A stretch of DNA of 64,000 nucleotides from Dyadobacter fanqingshengii (GTDB lineage: Bacteria > Bacteroidota > Bacteroidia > Cytophagales > Spirosomataceae). The notes under the pieces are model-generated. The model worked only from the letters and a program-made list of their open reading frames with translations. It made no database searches and was not told where the DNA came from. This document shows positions 43,284 through 52,393 of this stretch, in pieces. Numbering within the stretch: the stretch's first letter is position 1; every line of letters begins with the position of its first letter. The translations under genes and the position numbers were made by a program. The DNA lies in NCBI RefSeq assembly GCF_023822005.2, contig NZ_CP098806.1, forward strand, positions 5,950,501 to 6,014,500. Direction: 5' to 3'.

Positions 43284-44054
43284 TTATTTTGTGATTTTTA
43301 AAAGCAGTTCCGGCTCGTTGGTTGTAATGTAGTCAACGCCTTTTTCGAGAAACCATTTCATAGATTCTTCATCATTTACCGTCCAGACATTGGTAGTAAG
43401 CTTTTTGTCACGGATTGCGGCGATATATTCTGGTTTTTTCTTCAATACACCCTGATTATAATCAATACCGTCCAGGCCCGCAGCCTGAATTTCGTCTGGC
43501 GTTTTGTCTCCGTTCAGATATTCAACGTGTGCTTTCGGCGCCAGTTCTTTCACTTTTTTACAAACGTCAAAATCAAATGCGATATAATCCGTAATGCCTT
43601 CCACTTTCAATTTCTTCACCATTTCCACGCATTTCGTGGCCAATGCCAGCGAACGTTCCTTACCCATGGAAGATGTTTTTATTTCAAGGATCAAACGCGT
43701 TTTCTTCTGTTTCGCACCCGCTTTCAAATAAGCTTCCAGCGTTGGCAATGCAGTTCCGTCTTCCAGTTTAATTTGCGAAAGCTCCTGGGCATTGGTCTTT
43801 TCAATGTGTGTTCCCTTAATCGAATGATCATGCAGCACATAAATGACCGAATCAGCCGACATATGCACATCAAATTCGCTTCCATAGCAGCCCAGCTTGA
43901 TCGCGTGCTCCAATGCGCCGATGGAATTTTCTGTTACGCCTGTATTTTTCCACGCACCACGGTGCGCAATGACTTTATTTTTGTTTTGAGACATGCTTTC
44001 AAAAGTGGTCAGGCTAAGCAAACCAATGGCAATAATGGATAAGAATTTTTTCAT
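43284..44054 (-). CDS. Secreted glycerophosphodiester phosphodiesterase family protein
   Basis: The 256-residue protein has a signal peptide ending ESMSQ. GDPD motifs are present: VIAHRGAWKNTGVTENS (catalytic His and the ENS), GSEFDVHMSADSVIYVLHD (metal ligands and second His) and RLILEIKTS. It hydrolyses glycerophosphodiesters to glycerol 3-phosphate and an alcohol in the periplasm. No glp genes lie beside it. Confidence 0.92.
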   Translation of the reverse strand: MKKFLSIIAIGLLSLTTFESMSQNKNKVIAHRGAWKNTGVTENSIGALEHAIKLGCYGSEFDVHMSADSVIYVLHDHSIKGTHIEKTNAQELSQIKLEDGTALPTLEAYLKAGAKQKKTRLILEIKTSSMGKERSLALATKCVEMVKKLKVEGITDYIAFDFDVCKKVKELAPKAHVEYLNGDKTPDEIQAAGLDGIDYNQGVLKKKPEYIAAIRDKKLTTNVWTVNDEESMKWFLEKGVDYITTNEPELLLKITK

Positions 44055-44187
44055 TTTTCTGAATTTGGACTGATATAAAAAGAACGCGTTAACCTGAATT
44101 TACCCTGAACAATCGTTCAGAGCGGATTCGAAAATTAAAGCTTGTTTTGGTCAGCAGTGTTAGCTCAATGTTAAGTTTCCGGAAGCG

Positions 44188-46854
44188 TTACCTTTCAAAA
44201 TACATCCAATCCACGTAAAAAAGCATTTTTTTGCTCTTGTCAGGGTTGTTGAAAACGAAGAAAATATCTGTTTGTTTGTTGAAAGGTTTGACATCAGCCC
44301 GCATTTCCTTCCACTCGGGTTTAATGTCTTTGGATTTTCCGCCTGCAATGTTCAGAGAGCCCAGTACTGTACCTTCAACGCTTCCCTGCCGGATTTCCAA
44401 TGTTCCACCCTCACCATCTTCCAGGATTCTGAACTTGATTTTTTTAATATGGTTCAAATCGATGTTAGCGAAGCTAACAAACTTGCCATTCCCAGCCGGG
44501 ACCGAAGTCACAAATCCATTGTTTTTTGTGCCAATCGAAACGCTGACATTGCCTTTTTCAAAATCTTCCAGCTGGACCAAGGGATTTTTTAAGACCACAA
44601 AAGCGCTTCCTTTTAATGGTTCAATGCCGTTTGCGCCTTTATCCGTATAATTTGCAGCCAGCACATATGCACCTTCGTTGCCTTGTCCCAGGTGTTCCAC
44701 AAGCTGAATGTTGCCCTGCGTTGCTAATGTTGCCTTTTCGCCCGTTAATGAAAGAATGTAGCCAGCCAATTCCCGAGATTGTGCAGTGGTTAGATTCGGA
44801 TGCGGAGGCATGGGATAAGTGCCCCAGTTGCCGCTGCCGCCTTTGATGATTTTGTCGGACAGCAAGTCTGCAGCGCCGGTTTTGGCCGCATAACGTTTCG
44901 AAATCTCCTTCAAAGCAGGCCCTATCGATTTGGAATCCATGGTATGGCACGATTTGCAATCCAGCGAAGCGTAAAAAGTTTCGGTTGCGGCATAGCGCAG
45001 GTTTCCATGATTGGCGCCGGAAAGGGCAGCCGCGAAATCTTTCCCAATGGGCAGATAATCAAATGCCAGGGTAATATTTTTTTGATCAGGCGTCTTATCC
45101 TCAGCGTCTTTCACCACCACCTTGTAATCAAAAGGCACATTATCCCAGTAAAAACTGCGATTTGCCGCGGTGCTGATCGTGACATCCGGCGGCGAATTGC
45201 CCACCTTAATCTGGGCAGTTGCCACGCCCGAGCCACCCGCCTGATCCGACACCGTAAGCGCAACATTATAAACGCCTGGTTTGGTAAATGTGTGCTTCAC
45301 ATTCGCTCCGGTGAAGTTTTGATCCGCGACTTTCCAGTTGAATGTCAGTTTGTCGTTTTTATCATAATCTTTTGATTGCGAAGCGGATAATGTTACCGTA
45401 AGCGGCGCAGCGCCAATGGTTTTGTCCGCTTGAATGTTGGCAATCGGGTTGCGGTTTCCTTCTGAATATTCTACGCGGATCAGTCCGGCGTCCGTATTTT
45501 TGGCGAACCAATTGGTGCCGTAAGCGAGCATATAAATAGCGCCATCATGTGCAATCTGCATATCCATGGGTGCTATGACCTTCAAATGCGGCAAAAACGG
45601 CTCCATACTCACGTAATTTCCATCTTTATCCAGTGTTACAGCCATGATCCACTTCCTGATCCATTCATAAATGAACAGTTTTCCGTTGTAATATTCCGGC
45701 AGCTTATATTTTGCATTCGGATAAAGGTCGCTGTAATAAACCGGCCCAGCCATGGCACTCGCGGCGCCCTTACCAACCATTGGCCAGCGTTTGGAATCGC
45801 CTTTCCCATACCAGATCATGGCAGGCTGCGCGGGAGGAAGCTCTTTAATTCCGGTGTTGTTAGGTGAGTTGTTAACAGGATGTGCAGGATCTTGTTTCGG
45901 ACCTTCTTTTTTTGTTTCAAAATCATATTTAGGAAAAGCCTCATTGGCACCGAGGAAATAAGGATAGCCAAAAAATCCCGGTTTCCTGGCCTGGTTAATT
46001 TCATCATAACTTAAAAAACCTTCTTCCGCAGGCACATTCGTGTCGGGTCCTACGTCGCCCCAATACACAAATTTCGTCTTCGGGTCCACAGATACGCGGA
46101 ACGGATTACGGCAGCCCATCACATATATTTCGGGATAACCCAGCGAACCATCTTTCGGAAACAAATTGCCGTCCGGAATTGCATAAGTGCCGTCGGGAAG
46201 TGGTTTGATCCTCAGAATTTTGCCGCGGAAATCTTTGCTATTTGCCGTTGTGCCCTGATCGTCAGATAGTTGCCTGCCAGGGCGTTCATCGGTTGGGTTA
46301 TGCCCTTCGATCTCTTCCGCATTGGTGTTGTCACCGGTCGAGAGATAAAGCAAGCCATCGGAAAATGTCAGGTAACCCGCTGAATGGCAGCAGTAAGTGC
46401 GTTGTGTGGGCACTTCCAGTAACACCTTTTTAGAATTGAGGTCCAATTTCTGATCCACAAAATCATAGCGTGTAAGCTGACTTACATTCCGGTCACCGGC
46501 AAGCCCATAGTAAAGATATACCCAATGGTTTTTGTCAAATTCAGGATCTGCCGCAACGCCTAGCAAGCCGTCTTCAATTCCACTGTAAACATTAATGTGC
46601 GCAATGGTTTTGACCTGCTTTTCCTTGGCATCATAGAATTTTACATCCCCTTTCCGTTCCACAATAATGACATCCAGATTGGGTAATATGGCCATTTGCA
46701 TAGGCTCGTCCAGGCCTTGCGCAAGCATCATGTGGGTGAAACGCGTGCTGTCGGGGGCATCGGCACCAGCCGTTTTTGCAGCGGGTTTGGGAAAAAATGC
46801 AGACAGAACTAGGCATGCAATCGCAGCCGAAATAATCAGAACGGTGGTTTTCAA
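44188..46854 (-). CDS. Glucose/sorbosone dehydrogenase-PKD-cytochrome c fusion protein
   Basis: The 888-residue exported protein has an N-terminal hydrophobic leader. A PQQ-type soluble sugar dehydrogenase propeller spans about 40-470 (MAILPNLDVIIVERKGDV, GLLGVAADPEFDKNHWVYLYY, RGKILRIKPLPDG). A PKD domain follows at about 485-570 (HTFTKPGVYNVALTVSD). A class I cytochrome c domain comes next, with CKSCH heme motif and distal Met in GTYPMPPHP. A beta-rich, carbohydrate-module-like C-terminus (QLEDFEKGNVSVSIG) ends in VDWMYFER. One chain could oxidise a sugar and pass electrons to its own heme. Confidence 0.88.
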   Translation of the reverse strand: MKTTVLIISAAIACLVLSAFFPKPAAKTAGADAPDSTRFTHMMLAQGLDEPMQMAILPNLDVIIVERKGDVKFYDAKEKQVKTIAHINVYSGIEDGLLGVAADPEFDKNHWVYLYYGLAGDRNVSQLTRYDFVDQKLDLNSKKVLLEVPTQRTYCCHSAGYLTFSDGLLYLSTGDNTNAEEIEGHNPTDERPGRQLSDDQGTTANSKDFRGKILRIKPLPDGTYAIPDGNLFPKDGSLGYPEIYVMGCRNPFRVSVDPKTKFVYWGDVGPDTNVPAEEGFLSYDEINQARKPGFFGYPYFLGANEAFPKYDFETKKEGPKQDPAHPVNNSPNNTGIKELPPAQPAMIWYGKGDSKRWPMVGKGAASAMAGPVYYSDLYPNAKYKLPEYYNGKLFIYEWIRKWIMAVTLDKDGNYVSMEPFLPHLKVIAPMDMQIAHDGAIYMLAYGTNWFAKNTDAGLIRVEYSEGNRNPIANIQADKTIGAAPLTVTLSASQSKDYDKNDKLTFNWKVADQNFTGANVKHTFTKPGVYNVALTVSDQAGGSGVATAQIKVGNSPPDVTISTAANRSFYWDNVPFDYKVVVKDAEDKTPDQKNITLAFDYLPIGKDFAAALSGANHGNLRYAATETFYASLDCKSCHTMDSKSIGPALKEISKRYAAKTGAADLLSDKIIKGGSGNWGTYPMPPHPNLTTAQSRELAGYILSLTGEKATLATQGNIQLVEHLGQGNEGAYVLAANYTDKGANGIEPLKGSAFVVLKNPLVQLEDFEKGNVSVSIGTKNNGFVTSVPAGNGKFVSFANIDLNHIKKIKFRILEDGEGGTLEIRQGSVEGTVLGSLNIAGGKSKDIKPEWKEMRADVKPFNKQTDIFFVFNNPDKSKKMLFYVDWMYFER

Positions 46855-46893
46855 CGGGTTATAATTTTCAGGGGTTCAGGAATAAACCGCAAT

Positions 46894-49215
46894 TTAATGA
46901 CTCAGCACATTCAAATGTTTACGAATGGTCAAAATAACCATTTTGGAAGTTGGTGTGTTGCTTTTGTCGGCCACGCTATTAATAGGCACGAGGACATTGG
47001 TTTCCGGGAAATAAGTTGCTGTGCAGCCTTCGGGGATCGAGTAGGGGACTACGACAAACATATACGCAACCCGCTCAATGCCATCATAATGATTGTATAG
47101 GTCTACCACATCGCCACCTTTCAGATTTCTATTGGCCATGTCGTTTTCGTTCATTAAAATCACACGCCGCTCATTATGAATGCCCCGGTAACGATCGTTT
47201 AAGCCATAAATCGTGGTGTTAAACTGATCGTGGCTCCGAATGGTCATCATCATCAGCTCATCGTCTTTCAGTTCGGGATTATGGAGCATGCCGATATTGA
47301 AATGCGCTTTTTGAGATAATGTGTCAAAATAGCCATCCCGGTTGCAGTTGGGTAAGTAAAATCCGCCGGGCATGCGGACACGCTCATTGTAATTTTCAAA
47401 CCCGGGGATCGTCCGCTCAATGTCAGCGCGGATCACATCATAATCCTCGGCATAAATGTCCCAGTTAATCTGACTTTTTCGTCCTAAAACCGCCTTCGCA
47501 AGTTTGCAAACGATCACCGGCTCGCTCAGCAACTGATCCGAAACAGGCGGTAAGACGCCTTTTGAAAGCTGCACCACACCCATTGAATTTTCGCAGGAAA
47601 TAAACCTGTTTTCATCCTGATGCATGTCCATATCGCTCCTGCCCAGGCACGGAAGGATCAATGCCTGCTCGCCTGTTACCAGATGGCTCCGGTTCAGTTT
47701 TGTGGACACATGTACGGTCAGGCGGCATTTGCTGAGCGCCTCAGCCGTAAACCTGGTATCCGGCGTAGCACTCAAAAAGTTGCCGCCCATCGCAAAAAAC
47801 ACTTTCGCCTTGCCTTCATGCATCGCTTTAATGGACTCGACAACGTCGTAACCATGTTTTTTGGGCGTTGTGAAGTGGAAGTTGCGCTCAATCGTGTGCA
47901 GGAATTTTTCAGAAGGCTTTTCAAAAATCCCCATTGTCCTGTCGCCCTGCACATTGCTGTGGCCGCGCACAGGACAAGTGCCGGCTCCAGGCTTGCCAAT
48001 GCTTCCTTTCAGCAAAAGCAAGTTTACAATTTCTTTGATCGTATCCACGGCATTCTTGTGCTGGGTAAGGCCCATTGCCCAGCACGCAATGATCTTGCCT
48101 TTACCTGCCAATACACGTGCAACCTGTTGAACCTGAGCAAATGAGATCCCGCTGAGGCGTGCCAGCTCTTCTGCATTCTGCTCCTTCAAATGGGCAATAA
48201 AATCGGTGTAACCTTCTGTGTTATTGGCAATAAAATTCCGGTCGAACACCATTCCGGGATTGCTTTCTTCCTCTTTAAGCAGCAGAATTTCAATGGCTTT
48301 CAGCAATGCCAGGTCTCCATTGATTTTCACTTGCAGAAAAATGTCGGTCAGCGCAGCATTAGTCCCCAGAATGCCCTGCACGGTTTGCGGATTATTGAAA
48401 CCCATCAAACCGGTTTCAGGTAAAGGATTAATTGCTATGATTGTTGCACCGTTCGCTTTCGCTTTTTGTAATGCAGTAAGCATCCGCGGGTGATTGGTCC
48501 CCGGATTTTGGCCCAATATCATTATGACCTCGGCCTCATAAAAGTCATCGAGTTTCACAGAGCCTTTGCCAATGCCCAGCGATTCACCTAATGCCACACC
48601 GCTGCTCTCATGGCACATATTACTGCAATCGGGCAGGTTATTAGTGCCAAATTCGCGGACGAAAAGCTGGTAAAGGAATGCAGCCTCATTGCTCGTCCTG
48701 CCGGAAGTATAAAAAATGGCTTCATCTGGTGAATTGAGTCTGTTTAATTCCAATGCGATCTTCTCAAAAGCCGATTTCCAGGAAATAGGTTGATAAAACT
48801 GGCCGCCTGCCGGCAAAAACATGGGTGCTGCAATCCGCCCTTTTCCACCGATTTCGTAATCCGAAAGCTTACCCAATGTTTCAACAGAATTTTGAGCAAA
48901 GAATGCTGCGTCCAGTTTTTTCAATGTTGCTTCTTCGGCAACCGCCCTCGCACCATTCTCACAATATTCGGCAATGCCCGAGCGCTCATCGTCCGGGTCG
49001 GGCCAGGCGCAACTAGGACAATCAAAACCGCCTTTTTTATTTAAATTAAAAAGCGCTTTCATTCCCCGCTGCACACCCGCTTCACCAACGACTTTCTGAA
49101 AACTCGAAACGACCGCCGGAATGCCCGCGGCTACTTTTTTGATCTCCGTCTTTCGAAGTCCGGTTAACTTATCCGGGTTTTCGGCTCCTAGAATATTATT
49201 CTGGTCATTGGGCAT
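46894..49215 (-). CDS. FdhF/YdeP-family molybdopterin oxidoreductase
   Basis: The 773-residue protein is of the YdeP type. The N-terminus shows GFDCPSCAWPDPDDERSG and AEYCENGARAVAEE (Cys cluster). The body shows IFYTSGRTSNEAAFLYQ, CSNMCHESSGVALGESLG, EVIMILGQNPGTNHPRML and CPVRGHSNVQGDRTMGI, all molybdopterin-family signatures. Distant kin are formate dehydrogenases, but YdeP substrates are not settled. It is last in a minus-strand unit with a small protein, fdhD and mobA, which supply sulphuration and the cofactor. Confidence 0.9.
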   Translation of the reverse strand: MPNDQNNILGAENPDKLTGLRKTEIKKVAAGIPAVVSSFQKVVGEAGVQRGMKALFNLNKKGGFDCPSCAWPDPDDERSGIAEYCENGARAVAEEATLKKLDAAFFAQNSVETLGKLSDYEIGGKGRIAAPMFLPAGGQFYQPISWKSAFEKIALELNRLNSPDEAIFYTSGRTSNEAAFLYQLFVREFGTNNLPDCSNMCHESSGVALGESLGIGKGSVKLDDFYEAEVIMILGQNPGTNHPRMLTALQKAKANGATIIAINPLPETGLMGFNNPQTVQGILGTNAALTDIFLQVKINGDLALLKAIEILLLKEEESNPGMVFDRNFIANNTEGYTDFIAHLKEQNAEELARLSGISFAQVQQVARVLAGKGKIIACWAMGLTQHKNAVDTIKEIVNLLLLKGSIGKPGAGTCPVRGHSNVQGDRTMGIFEKPSEKFLHTIERNFHFTTPKKHGYDVVESIKAMHEGKAKVFFAMGGNFLSATPDTRFTAEALSKCRLTVHVSTKLNRSHLVTGEQALILPCLGRSDMDMHQDENRFISCENSMGVVQLSKGVLPPVSDQLLSEPVIVCKLAKAVLGRKSQINWDIYAEDYDVIRADIERTIPGFENYNERVRMPGGFYLPNCNRDGYFDTLSQKAHFNIGMLHNPELKDDELMMMTIRSHDQFNTTIYGLNDRYRGIHNERRVILMNENDMANRNLKGGDVVDLYNHYDGIERVAYMFVVVPYSIPEGCTATYFPETNVLVPINSVADKSNTPTSKMVILTIRKHLNVLSH

Positions 49216-49217
49216 GA

Positions 49218-49586
49218 TTAGCAGGTTTTTGCGGGGTTTTCATAGTTATCCGATTGGTCCTCGGTAACATTATCCAGGCACTTGAAATCTTTTTCGATCA
49301 ATAATTTCAACGTATCAATCTTGCCGACGGACATTTCGCCACTGTGGCCAACTACATTATTATCCGCCCATCCCTGGGTCAAATGTTCTGGCAGTTGGAG
49401 CAAAATTTTACCATTTTGGAATTCGGCGGATAGCTCAGATATGCCAGCCGATTTTTTTACCGCATAAATAAAATTTGTATCGCCAAAAGGCGTCACTTCT
49501 TCCAGGTAACCTTCGATACTCAATGTTTCAATGTCGGTTCGGCTTAACCTGAAACGCACGGAATTGCGTTGAATGCGTATTTTCAT
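49218..49586 (-). CDS. Small conserved protein of the fdhD-ydeP unit
   Basis: The 122-residue protein begins MKIRIQRNSVRFRLSRTDIE and has alternating strands, an ILLQLPEHL segment and an acidic, Cys-containing tail (KCLDNVTEDQ, ending TC). It resembles a small Bacteroidota family I recall as DUF7009, but the family name is uncertain. It overlaps fdhD by 4 bases and ends 2 bp before ydeP, so it is translated within this unit and may assist the molybdoenzyme. Confidence 0.7.
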   Translation of the reverse strand: MKIRIQRNSVRFRLSRTDIETLSIEGYLEEVTPFGDTNFIYAVKKSAGISELSAEFQNGKILLQLPEHLTQGWADNNVVGHSGEMSVGKIDTLKLLIEKDFKCLDNVTEDQSDNYENPAKTC

Positions 49587-50440
49587 AATTCTGAGATCCG
49601 TTCGAAGCCGGAGTAAATATTGAATTTATTATTTTTTAAAAAACCGATCAGCGTCATGTTGCTTTCTTCGGCCAACTTTACGGCCAGACTGGACGGCGCG
49701 CCGATTGCTACAACGATCTTTATTCCAGCCATTCCCGCTTTTTGAATCAGCTCAAAACTTGCTCTTCCGCTTAAAAGCAGGATGTGGTTCGCAAGCGGGA
49801 GCAGATCATTGAGCAACGCATTGCCAATTAGCTTATCCAGCGCATTATGCCTGCCTACATCCTCGCGGAGCGTGATAAATTTTCCATGAAGGTCAAAGAG
49901 CGCAGAAGCATGCAGTCCTCCTGTGGTCTCGAAAATGCTTTGCTGCAAATGCAGCTGATCCTTCAATGAAAATATGACTTTCCTGCTCACCAGCAATGTG
50001 TTATCGTTTTGCTGGTAAGCCGAAACCGTTTTGATCGCATCAATGCTCGCCTTTCCGCAAACGCCGCAACTGGAAGTGGTATAAAAATTCCTTTCCAGCG
50101 AATTAATTTGCGGTAAGAAATCGTCAGTCAAATTTACAACCACCTTATTCTCATCAAAAACATCATTTTTTACCGCATTAACCTGACCTTTTTCAGTAAT
50201 AATGCCTTCTGTGAACAAGAAGCCAGCCGCCAGCTCGTCATCATTCCCGGGCGTCCGCATCGTTACGGAAATGCTCTTTTTTATTTTTTTACCAAATTCA
50301 GTAAATCCAAGCTGAATTTCCAGCGGCTCCTCCACGGCCAGATCGTCTTCCGCATCCTGGCTGTCGCTGCTGGTAACTATTCTTATGCGCTGTTGCGCTA
50401 TCGCACTGATTTCCATTTTGTTAAATTTCATTATCAACAT
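49583..50440 (-). CDS. fdhD: Formate dehydrogenase accessory sulfurtransferase FdhD
   Basis: Transfers sulphur from a cysteine desulphurase to the molybdenum cofactor of formate dehydrogenases. About 285 residues, with the catalytic motif SSCGVCGKAS, GNDDELAAGFLFTEGII, GGLHASALFD, REDVGRHNALDKLIG and SGRASFELIQKA. Three Met codons (50440, 50431, 50416) could start it; the first is annotated. It overlaps mobA by 20 bases and the downstream gene by 4, so the unit is tightly coupled. Confidence 0.95.
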   Translation of the reverse strand: MLIMKFNKMEISAIAQQRIRIVTSSDSQDAEDDLAVEEPLEIQLGFTEFGKKIKKSISVTMRTPGNDDELAAGFLFTEGIITEKGQVNAVKNDVFDENKVVVNLTDDFLPQINSLERNFYTTSSCGVCGKASIDAIKTVSAYQQNDNTLLVSRKVIFSLKDQLHLQQSIFETTGGLHASALFDLHGKFITLREDVGRHNALDKLIGNALLNDLLPLANHILLLSGRASFELIQKAGMAGIKIVVAIGAPSSLAVKLAEESNMTLIGFLKNNKFNIYSGFERISEL

Positions 50441-51011
50441 TGAGAGCAGCCTTTACCTGCTCGTAAACCTCAGGCGTGTCCACGCTTAGCATTACTTTTT
50501 CCGATTTGGGAATGTATTTTTCAGCATTAACCTCCCGTAAAAAATGCTGCAAACTGTAATGGTTGTTTTTAAAACGATCAAAAAGCAGCGGTGCGGCCTC
50601 CTTCGCATACCAAGCTAAGAACGGCTCATATTTTCCGTCCGCATTGTAAAATGCTGCTGCAACCGATTGTTTTGGAACGGATGATAGAAAATCCTGAAAA
50701 ACTTCCGTCGTAATATAAGGATAGTCGCAGCCTGCGATCAGGAAATCGGCATTTGGGTAGGTTTTGAAAGCAGAAAGCAGCGCCGCCATTGGGCCAATAT
50801 CTTCATATTCAGGCAAATCGGCCAATATTTTATGATTTTTAAAAACTGCCGACTGCATGCTGTTGCAGGACAAAAATACATCATCGCATATGGGCGACAA
50901 GATATTCAGGACGCGATCAGCTTGCGGAATCCCGAAATATTGCAGCTGACTTTTATCAGAGCCCATCCGCAAACTTTTGCCTCCACAAACCGCCAAACCA
51001 TATAATGCCAT
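50421..51011 (-). CDS. mobA: Molybdenum cofactor guanylyltransferase
   Basis: Adds GMP to molybdopterin to form the bis-MGD cofactor. About 196 residues with the nucleotidyltransferase motif VCGGKSLRMGSDKSQL, GPMAALLSAF, and AGCDYPYI with its metal Asp. The ATG at 51011 is preferred to a GTG three codons upstream. It heads the mobA-fdhD-small protein-ydeP unit and is divergent from formaldehyde dehydrogenase. Confidence 0.92.
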   Translation of the reverse strand: MALYGLAVCGGKSLRMGSDKSQLQYFGIPQADRVLNILSPICDDVFLSCNSMQSAVFKNHKILADLPEYEDIGPMAALLSAFKTYPNADFLIAGCDYPYITTEVFQDFLSSVPKQSVAAAFYNADGKYEPFLAWYAKEAAPLLFDRFKNNHYSLQHFLREVNAEKYIPKSEKVMLSVDTPEVYEQVKAALNVDNEI

Positions 51012-51053
51012 AACCTTCACCCAATAATGTCACCTCTAATTTAATCAATTGTA

Positions 51054-51081
51054 TTGTAAACGAGGAATTTTGTTAAATTTG
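51054..51081 (+). promoter_or_regulatory. Promoter of formaldehyde dehydrogenase
   Basis: TTG (51054-51056) and TAAATTTG (51074-51081) are 17 bp apart, matching the Bacteroidetes -33/-7 pattern. It lies in the 130-bp divergent region shared with mobA. Confidence 0.55.
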
Positions 51082-51141
51082 AAATTAACCCATAAAAAAT
51101 ATTGCAAAACCGATTATTTCTAAACTTAACCATTCATTACT

Positions 51142-52332
51142 ATGTGCCAAAATCATGGAGTTGCCTACATCAAGCCAGGCGAGGTTGAAATTCAGGAAAT
51201 TGAGTATCCCAAACTGGCTTTGGGTGACAGGAAATGCGAACACGGAGTCATTTTAAAAATTGTATCAACCAACATTTGCGGCAGTGACCAGCATATGGTC
51301 CGCGGGCGTACAACAGCGCCGGCCGGATTGGTTTTGGGGCATGAAATAACCGGGATTGTGATTGAGGCGGGGCGTGATGTGGAGTATATTAAAGTCGGAG
51401 ACCTGGTTTCTGTTCCCTTTAACATTGCCTGCGGAAGATGTCGGAACTGTAAGGTTGGACAAACTGGAATTTGTTTAAATGTAAATCCTGCACGACCAGG
51501 CGCTGCATATGGATATGTGGATATGGGTGGTTGGGTTGGTGGCCAGGCAGAATACGTGATGGTTCCCTATGCCGATTTTAACTTGCTTAAATTCCCGGAT
51601 AAAGATCAGGGAATGGCTTATATTAAGGATCTTACATTACTTTCAGATATTTTTCCAACTGGTTTTCATGGTGCAGTAATGGCAGGCGTCGGGCCGGGTT
51701 CTATCGTTTATGTGGCCGGGGCCGGACCTGTGGGACTGGCTTGCGCAGCTTCCTGTCATTTGCTGGGCGCTGCGGTCGTGATTGTGGGCGATATGATCCA
51801 GGAAAGGCTGGATCAGGCGAAAAGTTTTGGTTGCGAGATCATTGACTTAACGAAAGACACGCCGCTCGAACAGGCCATTGCAGCCATTATAGGCGTTCCG
51901 GAAGTGGATTGTTTTGTGGACTGTGTGGGTTTTGAAGCCCGTGGGCACGGATCAAATTCCGGAACGGAGCTTCCCGCAACCGTTTTGAACACCGCTATGG
52001 CCGTCACAAGGGCTGGTGGCGCGATTGGGATTCCTGGTTTGTATGTGACGGGTGATCCGGGAGCCAAGGATAAGGCGGCTCAGGAAGGCAGTTTGAGTAT
52101 TCGAATCGGGCTGGGCTGGGCCAAATCACATTCATTTTATACGGGTCAATGTCCTGTTATGAAATACCACCGCGCGCTGATGAATGCTATTTTATATGAT
52201 AAGATCAAGATTGCGAAAGCGGTGAATGTGGAGGTGATCACTTTGCAGGATGCGCCGCGAGGTTACAAGGATTTTGATAAAGGCGCAGCTAAAAAATTCG
52301 TGATAGATCCGCATAATATGATCATGAATTAA
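51142..52332 (+). CDS. fdhA: Glutathione-independent formaldehyde dehydrogenase
   Basis: The 396-residue zinc-dependent medium-chain dehydrogenase resembles the Pseudomonas putida enzyme, which oxidises formaldehyde to formate with tightly bound NAD. Catalytic zinc residues lie in TNICGSDQHMVRGR and LGHEITG; the structural zinc Cys lobe is CGRCRNCKVGQTGIC; the nucleotide fold is AGAGPVGLACAAS. NPARPGAAYGYVDMGGW is typical of this subgroup. It is divergent from the mobA-fdhD-ydeP unit, suggesting linked C1 oxidation. Confidence 0.93.
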   Translation: MCQNHGVAYIKPGEVEIQEIEYPKLALGDRKCEHGVILKIVSTNICGSDQHMVRGRTTAPAGLVLGHEITGIVIEAGRDVEYIKVGDLVSVPFNIACGRCRNCKVGQTGICLNVNPARPGAAYGYVDMGGWVGGQAEYVMVPYADFNLLKFPDKDQGMAYIKDLTLLSDIFPTGFHGAVMAGVGPGSIVYVAGAGPVGLACAASCHLLGAAVVIVGDMIQERLDQAKSFGCEIIDLTKDTPLEQAIAAIIGVPEVDCFVDCVGFEARGHGSNSGTELPATVLNTAMAVTRAGGAIGIPGLYVTGDPGAKDKAAQEGSLSIRIGLGWAKSHSFYTGQCPVMKYHRALMNAILYDKIKIAKAVNVEVITLQDAPRGYKDFDKGAAKKFVIDPHNMIMN

Positions 52333-52350
52333 GTTTTTTTCAGGAAAGGG

Positions 52351-52385
52351 AAAGGAGAAGCGCAGGTTCGTGCTTCTCCTTTTTC
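52351..52385 (+). terminator. Terminator of fdhA
   Basis: AAAGGAGAAGC and GCTTCTCCTTT pair around GCAGGTTCGT, followed by a T run. It ends 8-10 bp before the next gene's start. Confidence 0.85.
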
Positions 52386-52393
52386 ATTTTTAA

